From: Sphingobium sp. C100
GTDB taxonomy: Bacteria > Pseudomonadota > Alphaproteobacteria > Sphingomonadales > Sphingomonadaceae
Direction: 5' to 3'
NCBI RefSeq assembly: GCF_000508185.1
Contig: NZ_AYOY01000198.1
Span: forward strand, 16,632 to 80,631
Length of the DNA: 64,000 nucleotides
The notes below the pieces were generated by a model. It searched no databases, had not been told where the DNA came from, and saw only the letters and a list, made by a program, of their open reading frames with translations. Shown here in pieces: positions 34,861 to 44,204 of the stretch; positions within the stretch are counted from its first letter, which is position 1; the number at the start of each line of letters is the position of its first letter. Position numbers and translations under genes: made by a program.

Positions 34861-35781
34861 TCAACGTGGTAAAAAATAGGCGTCCGCGTCCTGGGCGATC
34901 GCGGCGGCGAATTCGGCGATGATCCAGTCACGAAACGCCTTGACCTTCGGCGCGTTGCGGGCGTGCAGGGGATAGACAATCCAGTAGCTTGCCTGTTCGC
35001 GCACGTAAGAAGGCACCGCCTCGACCAGCAATCCGGCCTCAACCTCGGCTTTCCAGAGAAAGAGGTTGACGATGGCCACCCCCTGCCCGGCGAGAGCTGC
35101 GCGCCCCTCCATCACTTGGCTGTCGAGCGCAATGCCAGGCAGCGTCAGGGCCGCTTCCCCTTCGACACCCATGGACGAGAACCATTCGCCCCACCACTGA
35201 TCGTCAGGCGACAGCCGAGGCACGGCACGGAGCGCGCCGGCATCCGCGATCGGACCATGCGCCGCCAGCCAGTCCGGGCTGCATAGCGGCGCCAGGCGAT
35301 TATGGCTTAGCAGCTTGGCCTCAAGGTCCGGCCATTCTCCCTTGCCCCCGCGGATCGCAAGATCGACACCATCGCGCGCCAGGTCCACCACGGCATCATC
35401 CGCCTGAATGCGCACCGCCAGTCCGGGATGCCGCATCTGGAATTTGCCGATGTTGGGCGCCAGCCAGAGATGGGCAAAACTGTTGGTGCAGCTTATCGTG
35501 AGGACGCTGGCATGATCCTGTCGCAAGGTTGCAAATCCCTGCCGCATCTGGTCGAAAGCGCGGATGATGACTGGCGCGATCTCCCGCCCCTTTTCGGTCA
35601 GCGCGACGCGGCGCCCGGATCGCTGGAAAAGGCTGAGACCCAGGCGCTCTTCCAGCAATTTCACCTGATAGCTGACCGCCGCTTGCGTCATGCCGAGTTC
35701 CTGCGCTGCGGCCGTGAAATTTTCGAGGCGCGCGGCCGCCTCGAACACGCGGACGGCGGCCAGGGGCGGGAGGTTCTGCAT
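34861..35781 (-). CDS. LysR-family transcriptional regulator (GcvA-like)
   Basis: The 306-residue protein begins LPPLAAVRVFEAAARLENFT with a winged helix-turn-helix (AAAQELGMTQAAVSYQVKLLE) and a C-terminal effector domain (residues about 90 to 300), GcvA-like. It likely binds the palindrome at 35791-35805, which lies 10 bases upstream of its start. The neighbouring small gene and trehalose operon are on the other strand; whether they are targets is not shown. Confidence 0.92.
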   Translation of the reverse strand: MQNLPPLAAVRVFEAAARLENFTAAAQELGMTQAAVSYQVKLLEERLGLSLFQRSGRRVALTEKGREIAPVIIRAFDQMRQGFATLRQDHASVLTISCTNSFAHLWLAPNIGKFQMRHPGLAVRIQADDAVVDLARDGVDLAIRGGKGEWPDLEAKLLSHNRLAPLCSPDWLAAHGPIADAGALRAVPRLSPDDQWWGEWFSSMGVEGEAALTLPGIALDSQVMEGRAALAGQGVAIVNLFLWKAEVEAGLLVEAVPSYVREQASYWIVYPLHARNAPKVKAFRDWIIAEFAAAIAQDADAYFLPR

Positions 35782-35790
35782 CTTTCATGG

Positions 35791-35805
35791 ATAAGCTGAG
35801 CTTAT
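35791..35805. promoter_or_regulatory. Palindromic LysR operator
   Basis: ATAAGCtgaGCTTAT, a perfect 6-3-6 palindrome of the T-N11-A type, lies 10 bases upstream of the LysR ATG. Outer arms CATGGA (35787) and TCCATG (35813) give a larger dyad. It is a probable autoregulatory site and may also serve the plus-strand genes. Confidence 0.65.
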
Positions 35806-35909
35806 GTAATCTGTCCATGCTTTTGTTGGCCCTTCTCCATGAAACGGACGATAAGCGGCGGTGCGGACCAAAGCGTCTGCCAGCCCATCCATGCAGAAAG
35901 GAGATCGTC

Positions 35910-36071
35910 ATGCGCGATCAATATGACGCCCGGCTGTGGAACGACAGCCATGAACAAACCCGCGCGGGAATCGACCGCCTGCTGGCCCGGATCATGCAGG
36001 CCTTTCGCGTCCTGCACCGGATTCACTGGGCCGCGCCCTGGGCGGACCAGCGGAATTGCCCCGGCCGATAG
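35910..36071 (+). CDS. Small protein of 53 residues, function unknown
   Basis: A strong ribosome site (AAAGGAGAT) stands 5 bases before the ATG; the product MRDQYDARLWNDSHEQTRAG has about 53 residues, basic and Trp/His-rich near the end, no signal peptide. No family recognised. It lies 57 bases before the proposed otsB start and might be the first gene of the trehalose operon. A shadow extension upstream is not needed. Confidence 0.5.
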   Translation: MRDQYDARLWNDSHEQTRAGIDRLLARIMQAFRVLHRIHWAAPWADQRNCPGR

Positions 36072-36127
36072 GGGCGAAAAGACAGAACAGGGGTTGCGAT
36101 TTTGGGGGAAGACGCCACGTTGCGCCC

Positions 36128-36883
36128 GTGCCTGATTCTGCTCTTCCCCCGCTGCCGCCGCCGCCGCCCGCCTTGCTGGAAGGCGCGGCGCTGTTTCTCG
36201 ATTTCGACGGGACGCTGGCGCCCATCGCCGATACGCCCTGCGGTGTCGATGTGGACGATGACCTGCTCACGACGCTGCGTCGCCTGCGAACGGCGCTCGA
36301 CGGGCGACTGGCAATCGTCAGCGGTCGGTCCATCGCGACGTTGCGTGAGCTGGGCCTGGGCGACTTTCTGCTCGCCGGCACCCATGGCCTGGAGTTCGCC
36401 CATCCCGGCGCCGGCGTGGACGCGCCGCCCCGACTGCCAGCCATCGACGCGGTGGAAGACGCGTTTCAACAGTTCATCGACGGCAAGCCGGGCCTGTTGG
36501 TCGAGCGCAAATCGATCAGCGTCGGGCTGCATTTCCGGGGCGCACCGCAATGGGGGGAGGATGCCGGCGTTCTGGCCGCACAACTCGCGCAAAATCATGA
36601 CCTCGCCCTTCAGCGCGGCAAGATGCTGTTCGAACTGCGTCCCGGCGGCGCGGACAAAGGCAGCGCTGTGCGGCGGCTGATGACCCAGGCGCCGATGGCA
36701 GGCGGCACCCCCCTCTTCATCGGTGACGACGTCACGGACGAGGAAGGCTTCGCCGCTGCCGCCCAACAGGGCGGCGCGGGTATATTGGTGGGGGCGCCCC
36801 GCACCACTTTTGCCGCCTTCGGACTGGAACAGGTGGCCGCTGTCAGGCATTATCTCGGCGAGGGGGCTGCCCGGCTTGGCTGA
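36128..36883 (+). CDS. otsB: Trehalose-6-phosphate phosphatase
   Basis: This 251-residue HAD-superfamily phosphatase converts trehalose-6-phosphate to trehalose. Motif I is FLDFDGTLAPIAD (nucleophile Asp), motif II is IVSGRS, motif III includes GADKGSAVRRL and motif IV is FIGDDVTDEEGF. The GTG at 36128 gives MPDSALPPLPPP followed directly by the HAD domain; a TTG at 36056 would add 24 residues of doubtful sequence. Starts the otsB-GH15-otsA set. Confidence 0.9.
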   Translation: MPDSALPPLPPPPPALLEGAALFLDFDGTLAPIADTPCGVDVDDDLLTTLRRLRTALDGRLAIVSGRSIATLRELGLGDFLLAGTHGLEFAHPGAGVDAPPRLPAIDAVEDAFQQFIDGKPGLLVERKSISVGLHFRGAPQWGEDAGVLAAQLAQNHDLALQRGKMLFELRPGGADKGSAVRRLMTQAPMAGGTPLFIGDDVTDEEGFAAAAQQGGAGILVGAPRTTFAAFGLEQVAAVRHYLGEGAARLG

Positions 36884-36946
36884 ACGGTAGCCCATTCCTT
36901 TGGGCGACAGGCAATAAGGGGGCAGAATATCAGCACCAAGGACGAC

Positions 36947-38758
36947 ATGCTTTCATCCCAGAACGAGCAGACGCTCGACCTCTGGCCCATCGGCAATTGC
37001 CAGGCTTCCGCGCTGATCGACCGCGCGGGTCGTTTCATATGGGCCTGCGTCCCGCGGGTGGATGGCGACCCCGTCTTTTCCGCGCTGCTCGACCATCAGG
37101 ACTGGGATGATCCGCAAGCGCGCGGCTTCTGGGCGATCGAACTGGAAAATGTGGTCGCGGTCGAACAACATTATATCCGCAACACGCCGATCCTGGTCAC
37201 GCGCCAGCGCGATGCGCAGGGCAATGCGATCGAAACCTATGATTTCTGCCCGCGCCATCGGCACAAGGGCCGCATGTACCGGCCGGTCGGCTTTGTCCGC
37301 ATCGTGCGGCCGGTCGCCGGATCACCGCGCATCCGCGTCCGGTTGCGCCCGACGACGAGCTGGAACGCGGACGAAGTGCCGATCAGCTATGGCTCCAATC
37401 ATATTCGCATGGTGCTGTCCTACATGGCGATGCGCGTGTCGACCAACGCCCCCATCGGCCTGATTTCGCAGGAAAGCTGGTTCCGGCTGGAAGCGGACAT
37501 GCATTTCTTCATGGGGCCGGACGAAGGCTTTTCGGACGCGCTGCGCCCGGCGATCGAGCGGATGCTGGACGACACCATTCACGAATGGCAGGTCTGGGTG
37601 CGCGGCCTCGCCATCCCGGCCGAATGGCAGGAAGCGGTGATCCGCTCGGCCATCACCCTCAAGCTTTGCCAGCATGAGGAAACCGGCGCGATCGTCGCCG
37701 CGCTCACCACCTCCATTCCCGAACATGCCGACAGCGGGCGGAACTGGGATTATCGCTACTGCTGGATTCGCGACGCCTATTATACCGTCGAAGCGCTCAA
37801 CCGGCTGGGCGCGCTCGACGTTCTGGAAACCTATCTCGTCTATTTGCGCAACATCGTCGATGGCGCCAAGGGCGGGCATATCCAGCCGCTTTACGATGTC
37901 CGGGGCAATGCCACGCTGACCGAGTGGGAGCCGGACAGCCTGCCCGGCTATCGCGGCATGGGGCCGGTGCGCGTCGGCAATGCGGCCTATAATCAGATCC
38001 AGCATGACGCCTATGGCCAGATCGTGCTGTCGTCGGTGCAGGGCTTCATCGACCAGCGGTTGCTGCGCATGGCGGGTCATACCGATTTCGAGGCGCTGGA
38101 AGCGGTGGGCGAACGGGCGTGGCAGGTCTATGACCAGCCCGACGCGGGGCTGTGGGAATTGCGCACCCGCGCCCATGTCCACAGCTATAGCGCGGTGATG
38201 TGCTGGGCCGCATGCGACCGGCTCGCCCATGCGGCCACCGCGCTTGGCCTCGACCTGCGCGCCGCTTATTGGCAAAACCGCGCCGAGACCATGAAGGCCC
38301 GCATCCTGGAGGCCGCATGGCGCGTCGACAGCAACGCCATCTCCGCCAATTTCGAGGATGACGCGCGCGACGCATCATTGCTGCAACTGCTGGACCTGCG
38401 TTTCCTGACGGCGGACGATCCGAAGTTCACCGGCACGCTCGCCGCGCTCGAAGCCGACCTGCGACGTGGTAATGACATGCTGCGCTACAGCACCCCCGAT
38501 GATTTCGGTGAGCCGGTCACCGCATTCAACGTCTGCACCTTCTGGCTGATCGAAGCGCTGCACCGCACCGGCCGTTCGGAGGAGGCGCGCGCACTGTTCG
38601 AGGAGATGCTGTCGCGTCGCACCGCCGCGGGCCTGCTATCGGAGGATATCGACCCCGCGACCGGGGAATTGTGGGGAAACTATCCCCAGACCTACTCGTT
38701 GGTCGGCATCATCAACTGCGCCGTCTTGTTGAGCAAACCATGGAGCGCCATGCGATGA
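36947..38758 (+). CDS. Glycoside hydrolase family 15 protein (glucoamylase/trehalase type)
   Basis: The 603-residue GH15 protein has a beta-sandwich N-domain (LDLWPIGNCQASALIDRAG) and an (alpha/alpha)6 catalytic barrel. The barrel includes GRNWDYRYCWIRDAYYTVE near residue 265, with a catalytic-region Trp/Arg/Asp, and EDIDPATGELWGNYPQTYSL near the end, carrying the general-base Glu region. Its place between otsB and otsA suggests trehalose or glucan metabolism; substrate specificity cannot be decided. No signal peptide, so cytoplasmic. Stop overlaps otsA (ATGA). Confidence 0.92.
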   Translation: MLSSQNEQTLDLWPIGNCQASALIDRAGRFIWACVPRVDGDPVFSALLDHQDWDDPQARGFWAIELENVVAVEQHYIRNTPILVTRQRDAQGNAIETYDFCPRHRHKGRMYRPVGFVRIVRPVAGSPRIRVRLRPTTSWNADEVPISYGSNHIRMVLSYMAMRVSTNAPIGLISQESWFRLEADMHFFMGPDEGFSDALRPAIERMLDDTIHEWQVWVRGLAIPAEWQEAVIRSAITLKLCQHEETGAIVAALTTSIPEHADSGRNWDYRYCWIRDAYYTVEALNRLGALDVLETYLVYLRNIVDGAKGGHIQPLYDVRGNATLTEWEPDSLPGYRGMGPVRVGNAAYNQIQHDAYGQIVLSSVQGFIDQRLLRMAGHTDFEALEAVGERAWQVYDQPDAGLWELRTRAHVHSYSAVMCWAACDRLAHAATALGLDLRAAYWQNRAETMKARILEAAWRVDSNAISANFEDDARDASLLQLLDLRFLTADDPKFTGTLAALEADLRRGNDMLRYSTPDDFGEPVTAFNVCTFWLIEALHRTGRSEEARALFEEMLSRRTAAGLLSEDIDPATGELWGNYPQTYSLVGIINCAVLLSKPWSAMR

Positions 38759-40161
38759 GCCGCCTGATCATCATATCCAACCGGGTCAGCCGGCCCAGCA
38801 AGTCCGGCGCGCAGGGCGGGCTGGCCGTCGCCTTGTCACAGGCACTGCGTGAAAGCCGTGGCATCTGGGTCGGCTGGTCCGGCGAGACCACCGACAATTT
38901 CACCGGCCATATAGGCTTTAGCGAATTTGACGGCGTCAAGACGGCCACGATCGACCTGGAAGAACAGGATGTCGACGAATATTATAATGGCTATGCGAAC
39001 AAGACGCTCTGGCCGCTGTTCCATTTCCGCATCGACCTGGCCGAATATGCCCGCGATTTCGAGGGTGGCTACAACCGCGTCAACAAGCGTTTCGCGGAAA
39101 CCACCAGTCCTCTGATCGAGCCTGACGACATCATCTGGGTCCATGACTATCACATGATCCCGCTGGGCGAGATGCTGCGCGACCGGGGTCTCAAGAACCG
39201 GATGGGCTTTTTCCTGCATATCCCCTGGCCGCCGACCCGCTTGCTGGTGTCGCTGCCCCATCATACCAAATTGGTCAGTTCGCTGTTCGCCTATGATGTG
39301 GTCGGCTTTCATACCGAAGAATGGCTCGAATCCTTCCGCCACTATGTGGAAAAGGAAATGGGGGGGACGGTCGACGGCGATTTCGTCACCGTGGGCGACC
39401 GCACGATCCAGGCCATTGCCTGCCCGATCGGCATCAGCGCGCAGGAATTCGCCGACGCCGCCGTGAGCGATGCGGCAACGGGCATGTATGCGCAGGTCCG
39501 CGCATCCTTGCAGGACCGGTCGCTGATCATCGGCGTCGACCGGCTCGATTACAGCAAGGGGCTGGAAGAGCGGTTCAACGGCTATGCCCGGTTCCTGAAA
39601 GATCATCCCGAACATCATCGCAAGGTCGTGCTGACCCAGATCGCGCCGCCTTCGCGCGGCGAAGTGGAAAGCTATCAGCAGATCCGCGCCACGCTGGACT
39701 CGCTCGCGGGCCGGATCAACGGCGAATATAGCGATGTCGACTGGACGCCGATCCGCTACGTCAACCAGGGCTATCCGCGCGACAAGCTTGCCGGCATCTA
39801 TCGGTCCGCCCGGATCGGGCTGGTGACGCCGCTGCGCGACGGCATGAACCTGGTCGCCAAGGAATATGTCGCGGCGCAAGACCCCGAAGATCCCGGCGTG
39901 CTGGTTCTCTCACGCTTTGCCGGCGCCGCGATCCAGTTGCGTGACGCGCTGCTGATCAATCCCTACAGCACGGAAGAAATGTCCGATGCGATCAAACGGG
40001 CGCTGGCGATGCCGCTGGACGAGCGCAAGCGGCGCTGGCGTGCGATGATGGACAGCGTCGAGCAGCAGGATATCAGTTGGTGGCGCGAAGCCTTCACCAG
40101 CCGGCTGATGGCGGTCGATCATGCCGGGCAAGCCGTCCCCGCGGAACCCGACGCCGGTTGA
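38755..40161 (+). CDS. otsA: Trehalose-6-phosphate synthase (alpha,alpha-trehalose-phosphate synthase)
   Basis: The 468-residue GT20 enzyme transfers glucose from a nucleotide sugar to glucose-6-phosphate. It starts [20 protein letters not shown] and has the glycine-rich [11 protein letters not shown] loop, [35 protein letters not shown] (donor binding) and [16 protein letters not shown]. The ATG at 38755 overlaps the GH15 stop. With otsB it makes the OtsAB osmoprotection route; glucose-6-phosphate links it to the zwf operon. Confidence 0.96.
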   Translation: MSRLIIISNRVSRPSKSGAQGGLAVALSQALRESRGIWVGWSGETTDNFTGHIGFSEFDGVKTATIDLEEQDVDEYYNGYANKTLWPLFHFRIDLAEYARDFEGGYNRVNKRFAETTSPLIEPDDIIWVHDYHMIPLGEMLRDRGLKNRMGFFLHIPWPPTRLLVSLPHHTKLVSSLFAYDVVGFHTEEWLESFRHYVEKEMGGTVDGDFVTVGDRTIQAIACPIGISAQEFADAAVSDAATGMYAQVRASLQDRSLIIGVDRLDYSKGLEERFNGYARFLKDHPEHHRKVVLTQIAPPSRGEVESYQQIRATLDSLAGRINGEYSDVDWTPIRYVNQGYPRDKLAGIYRSARIGLVTPLRDGMNLVAKEYVAAQDPEDPGVLVLSRFAGAAIQLRDALLINPYSTEEMSDAIKRALAMPLDERKRRWRAMMDSVEQQDISWWREAFTSRLMAVDHAGQAVPAEPDAG

Positions 40162-40192
40162 GCCGAACCTCCTCCCTCGCTAGGGACCAGGG

Positions 40193-40327
40193 ATGCATAT
40201 GGACGACGAGAGCGAAGCGCGCGGCCTGTGGACCGCCATCCAGGCGCGATCGGGCGTCATCATCGCCACGGTCGGCCTGATCGCATGGCTGGCGCTGCTC
40301 TGGTTCATGTTCGGTGACGTGCTGTAA
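40193..40327 (+). CDS. 44-residue single-span membrane protein
   Basis: ATG at 40193 with a purine-rich AGGGACCAGGG ribosome region encodes a protein with a charged N-terminus (MHMDDESEARGLW) and one hydrophobic helix (SGVIIATVGLIAWLALLWFM). It sits 31 bases after otsA on the same strand and ends before a terminator-like hairpin, so it could be the last gene of the trehalose operon. No family was recognised. Confidence 0.55.
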   Translation: MHMDDESEARGLWTAIQARSGVIIATVGLIAWLALLWFMFGDVL

Positions 40328-40338
40328 GCGCGGCGGCG

Positions 40339-40376
40339 CAACTGCCCTCCCCCGCCAATTGCACCGGGGGGCAGTT
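40339..40376 (+). terminator. Terminator-like hairpin after the trehalose operon
   Basis: ACTGCCCTCCCCCG ... CGGGGGGCAGT, an imperfect GC-rich stem, is followed by TTTGCTTTAT. It closes the otsA/44-residue gene unit and precedes purC. Confidence 0.65.
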
Positions 40377-40474
40377 TGCTTTATGGGCCTGCCGGAGCAG
40401 CCCCGGCACCCGCTGATCCTTTCCGATTCGCGTTTGCCGGGGCGAATTGTTTTTGGAAAAAGTCAGGAACGCGC

Positions 40475-41257
40475 ATGGCCCGTCGCCGCCAGATTTACGA
40501 AGGCAAGGCAAAGATCCTCTACGAAGGCCCCGAACCGGGCACGATCATCCAGTATTTCAAGGATGACGCCACCGCCTTCAATGCGCAGAAGAAGGGCACG
40601 ATTTCGGGCAAGGGCGTACTCAACAACCGCATTTCCGAGCATATCTTCACCCTGCTGGGCCAGATCGGCGTGCCGACCCACTTCATCCGTCGGCTGAACA
40701 TGCGCGAACAGCTTGTCCGGCAGGTGGAAATCGTGCCGATCGAAGTCGTCGTGCGCAACGTCGCGGCCGGATCTCTGAGCAAGAAGCTGGGGATCGAGGA
40801 AGGCACGCAACTGCCCCGCACCCTGATCGAATATTGCTACAAGGATGACGCGCTGGGCGATCCGCTCGTGTCGGATGAGCATATTGCCTGCTTCGGCTGG
40901 GCGACCCAGGACGAGATGCACGACATTGCCGACATGGCGATCCGCATCAACGATTTCCTGTGCGGCCTCTTCGCCGGCATCGGCATTCGCCTGATCGACT
41001 TCAAGCTGGAATTCGGGCGCCTGTATGACGGCGAATATAGCCGCATCATCCTGGCCGACGAGATCAGCCCGGACGGTTGCCGCCTGTGGGACGCCGCCAC
41101 CAACGAGAAGTTGGACAAGGACCGGTTCCGCCGCGACCTGGGCGGCGAAGTCGAAGCCTATCAGGAAGTTGCGCGCCGCCTGGGCCTGCTGCCCGAAGGG
41201 CTGGACACCACCGTCCTCGACCTCGACACCCATCGCAAGAAGCGCGAGAAGGAATAA
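40475..41257 (+). CDS. purC: Phosphoribosylaminoimidazole-succinocarboxamide (SAICAR) synthase
   Basis: This 260-residue enzyme ligates aspartate to CAIR in purine biosynthesis using ATP. Motifs are [18 protein letters not shown] at the N-terminus, [18 protein letters not shown] near residue 90, and [15 protein letters not shown] with [13 protein letters not shown] near residues 180-210. It stands alone here with its own terminator. Confidence 0.97.
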   Translation: MARRRQIYEGKAKILYEGPEPGTIIQYFKDDATAFNAQKKGTISGKGVLNNRISEHIFTLLGQIGVPTHFIRRLNMREQLVRQVEIVPIEVVVRNVAAGSLSKKLGIEEGTQLPRTLIEYCYKDDALGDPLVSDEHIACFGWATQDEMHDIADMAIRINDFLCGLFAGIGIRLIDFKLEFGRLYDGEYSRIILADEISPDGCRLWDAATNEKLDKDRFRRDLGGEVEAYQEVARRLGLLPEGLDTTVLDLDTHRKKREKE

Positions 41258-41262
41258 GCGTC

Positions 41263-41289
41263 AAAGGCCGGCCATTGCGCCGGCCTTTT
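41263..41289 (+). terminator. Rho-independent terminator of purC
   Basis: AAAGGCCGGC / GCCGGCCTTT stem with a 6-base loop and TTTT tail, 5 bases after the purC stop. Confidence 0.9.
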
Positions 41290-41309
41290 CGTTTCCGCTT
41301 CGAAAGCGG

Positions 41310-42062
41310 TCACGCCAACAGCGCGTCGGCCATCAGCTTGAGGCCAAGCAGGATCATCAACAGATAGATCAGCGTGTAGAAGCGCGCCGGATCAACCCGC
41401 CGCACCAGCGCCACGCCGGCGAAAGTCGAAAGAATCGCGACCGGCGCCAGCATCGCGGTCGCGGTCAGATTGGCAGCGGTGAACTGCCCCAGCGCGGCAT
41501 AGGCCGGCACCTTCATCCAGTTCATCACGGCAAAGGCCAGAGCGGTGGTCCCGACCAGCATGTCGCGCGACAGCCTTTTGGGCAGCACCCACATCTGGAA
41601 CGGGGGTGATCCGGCGTGCGCGATCTGGCTGGTGAAGCCGCTGGCGATGCCGAAGAGGAAACCGACCCAACCGGGCGAATCGGACGGGAGCGTGATCGCA
41701 TTGCCCCGCTCCACCCACAGGCGCTGGAGGCCGAACAGCACCGAGATTGCGCCCAGCACGCCCAGCACCGCCACTTCCGAAACCTGCGCCGCGAACAGCC
41801 AGCCCAGGCCGATGCCCACCGCCGCGCCGGGCAGCATCACCTTCAATATGCCGCCGTCCCAACTGCGACGATAGGCCCAGACGCTGACGGCGTCCTGAAG
41901 GATCAGGATCGGCAACAGGATCGCCGCGCCGCGCACCGGATCGACCCCCAGCGCCATGATCGGCATGGCGAGCGCACCGACGCCGGCGAACCCGCCCTTG
42001 GCAAGACCGGAGATGATGACGGCGACGATGGCGCAGACGAAATAGAGGATGTCCGGGTTCAT
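41310..42062 (-). CDS. TauE/SafE family membrane permease
   Basis: The 250-residue protein has about seven hydrophobic helices and the TauE/SafE repeats (GLAKGGFAGVGALAMPIMAL near residue 20 and a second copy SGFTSQIAHAGSPPFQMWVL near 140). This family exports sulfite, sulfoacetate or related anions across the inner membrane. The substrate is unknown; no sulfur-metabolism genes are adjacent. Confidence 0.9.
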   Translation of the reverse strand: MNPDILYFVCAIVAVIISGLAKGGFAGVGALAMPIMALGVDPVRGAAILLPILILQDAVSVWAYRRSWDGGILKVMLPGAAVGIGLGWLFAAQVSEVAVLGVLGAISVLFGLQRLWVERGNAITLPSDSPGWVGFLFGIASGFTSQIAHAGSPPFQMWVLPKRLSRDMLVGTTALAFAVMNWMKVPAYAALGQFTAANLTATAMLAPVAILSTFAGVALVRRVDPARFYTLIYLLMILLGLKLMADALLA

Positions 42063-42155
42063 ATCGCCCGCTTAGAATGCGCGCACGCCCATGAAAATGG
42101 CCGATGGATCAAGCAAGGCCCCATGACCATGCGTCGATGCCCTGGGGCAAAAGCC

Positions 42156-43379
42156 TCAGTTCATCGCCAGGATCATGTTCCGCACCTGCGGATAGACCTG
42201 CTTTTCCCATTTGCTGCCGGAAAAGACGCCATAATGGCCGACGCCCGGCTGGAGATGATGACGCTTGAGATGCGGGCGAAGACCAGTGCACAGCGCGTGG
42301 GCTGCGGATGTCTGTCCAACGGCGCATACATCGTCCCGTTCGCCCTCGACCGTAAGCAGCGCAGTCTTGTGAATGGCGCCGGGATTGATCTTGCGGCCGC
42401 GCACGGTGAGTTCGCCCTTGGACAAAAGTGTGCGCTGGAACACCATGTCGACGGTTTCGAGGTAGAATTCCTTGGTCAAATCCAGAACCGCGAAATATTC
42501 CTCGTAGAATGTCTTGATCTTGTCCGCCTCGACCGACTTGCCATCGGCCAAAAGCTGGTAAAGTTCGCGATGCTGGGCGCTATGGCGTTCCATATTCATC
42601 GACATGAAGGCGGAAAGCTGGAGAAAGCCGGGATAAACTTCTCGACCGCCGCCGACGTAGCGGAACGGGACGACGGAGATCAGATTTTCCTCGAACCACT
42701 TGATCGGCTTTTCATTGGCAAGGTCATTGACCGCCGTGGGGGCGGCATTGGGATCGATCGGCCCGCCCATCAGCGTCATCGACCGGGGCGTCGCCTTGTC
42801 CTGATCCTCCGACATGAGCGCGACCGCCGCCATGGCAGGAACGCAGGGCTGGCACACCGACACCAGATGCGCGCCTTCCCCCAGTTCCTGGAGAAAGCGG
42901 ATCACATAGTCGACATAGTCGTCAAAGCCGAAGCGGCCAGCCGACAGCGGCACGTCGCGCGCATTTTTCCAGTCAGTGATGTAGACATCATGATCGCGCA
43001 GCAATGTTGCAACCGTGCTGCGCAACAAGGTCGAGAAATGCCCCGACATCGGCGCCACTACCAGCACGCGCGGCTGCTCTACCTCGACTTCGTCCTTGGC
43101 GAAATGGAGCAGGTCTCCGAAAGGCAGGTCGAGCGCGATTTCCTCACGCACGGCAACTTCCGCATTGCCGCTCTGAACCGTGCGAATGTCGTAGGCGGGA
43201 CGCTTGTGCGTGAGTTTCGCGCCCTGGAACACATCCATCAGCGCGAACATGCGGCGCGGCATCGCCCACTCGGCCATCGGACCCATCCGGTCGCGCATAC
43301 CAAGCGCCCATTGCGCGCCCAATCGCGCCGGCGCCAGCATGTCATTCCAGGCCTGATAACCACTGTAGAGCATCCGCAT
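42156..43379 (-). CDS. phaZ: Intracellular polyhydroxyalkanoate depolymerase
   Basis: The 407-residue alpha/beta-hydrolase-type protein carries a Cys nucleophile in LVSVCQPCVPAMAAVAL near residue 180 (the GxCxP-like lipase box of Ralstonia-type PhaZ), with Asp and His further on (QPGVGHYGVFSG, near the C-terminus). It begins MRMLYSGYQAWNDMLAPARL, typical of the family. It mobilises stored polyhydroxybutyrate as carbon. Divergent from the GST gene, 129 bases apart. Confidence 0.93.
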   Translation of the reverse strand: MRMLYSGYQAWNDMLAPARLGAQWALGMRDRMGPMAEWAMPRRMFALMDVFQGAKLTHKRPAYDIRTVQSGNAEVAVREEIALDLPFGDLLHFAKDEVEVEQPRVLVVAPMSGHFSTLLRSTVATLLRDHDVYITDWKNARDVPLSAGRFGFDDYVDYVIRFLQELGEGAHLVSVCQPCVPAMAAVALMSEDQDKATPRSMTLMGGPIDPNAAPTAVNDLANEKPIKWFEENLISVVPFRYVGGGREVYPGFLQLSAFMSMNMERHSAQHRELYQLLADGKSVEADKIKTFYEEYFAVLDLTKEFYLETVDMVFQRTLLSKGELTVRGRKINPGAIHKTALLTVEGERDDVCAVGQTSAAHALCTGLRPHLKRHHLQPGVGHYGVFSGSKWEKQVYPQVRNMILAMN

Positions 43380-43508
43380 AATCGAAAACGTGCCTTATAC
43401 TGATCCTGTCAACCGAATCGGTTCTTTGATGAAACGCTATACAGGCATTTTGTGTTGCGCCGCATCATCATAAATGTGAGTTAAGAAGTTATCGCGGGAG
43501 GGAACGCC

Positions 43509-44165
43509 ATGGTCGATGCACAACTCACTCTTTCCAGCAGAAATTATTCCTCCTGGTCGCTGCGCGGCTGGCTGTTGTGCCGACTCGCCGGTCTGCGGGT
43601 CACCGAAAAGATGATCGCGCTCGACGATCCCGGCAATCGGGCGGAGCTGCTGCTCCTGTCCCCCTCCGTTCTGGTCCCGCGCCTGACGCATGAGCGGGCG
43701 AGCGTGTGGGACACGCTGGCCATCGCCGAATATCTTCACGAGCTCTATCCGGCGGCAGGCATGTATCCAGCCGACCGGATCGCCCGTGCGCACTGCCGGT
43801 CGGTGTCGGGCGAAATCCATTCAGGCTTCACCAATTTGCGCTCGGCGCTGCCGATGAACCTGAAGGTGCGGCATGATCGCTTCCCGATATTCCCCGGCGC
43901 CAAGCCCGACATAGAGCGGGTTGAAACCATCTGGGCCGAATGTCTGGACAGCTATGGCGGTCCCTGGTTGTTCGGCCCGGCGCCGACGGTGGCCGATGCC
44001 ATGTTCGCGCCGGTGGTCCAGCGGTTTCTGACCTATGCCGTACCCGTGTCGCCGACATCCGCAGCCTATTGCGGCACGGTCAACAGTTGGTCGCTGATGC
44101 GCGAATGGATTGACGCCGCGCGCATCGAACCTGACGAGATGATCGAGTTGGAAACCGAATTCTAA
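43509..44165 (+). CDS. Glutathione S-transferase family protein
   Basis: This 218-residue protein has the thioredoxin-like N-domain (LSSRNYSSWSLRGWLLCRLA, with a Ser near the GSH site) and a helical C-domain (YGGPWLFGPAPTVADAMFAP). It probably conjugates or reduces with glutathione; the substrate is not known. GGGAGGG precedes the ATG. No obvious partner in the neighbourhood. Confidence 0.9.
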   Translation: MVDAQLTLSSRNYSSWSLRGWLLCRLAGLRVTEKMIALDDPGNRAELLLLSPSVLVPRLTHERASVWDTLAIAEYLHELYPAAGMYPADRIARAHCRSVSGEIHSGFTNLRSALPMNLKVRHDRFPIFPGAKPDIERVETIWAECLDSYGGPWLFGPAPTVADAMFAPVVQRFLTYAVPVSPTSAAYCGTVNSWSLMREWIDAARIEPDEMIELETEF

Positions 44166-44204
44166 AGGCCTTTCCCCCGCGGGATGCGGTGGTTAAGCAG
44201 GGGC

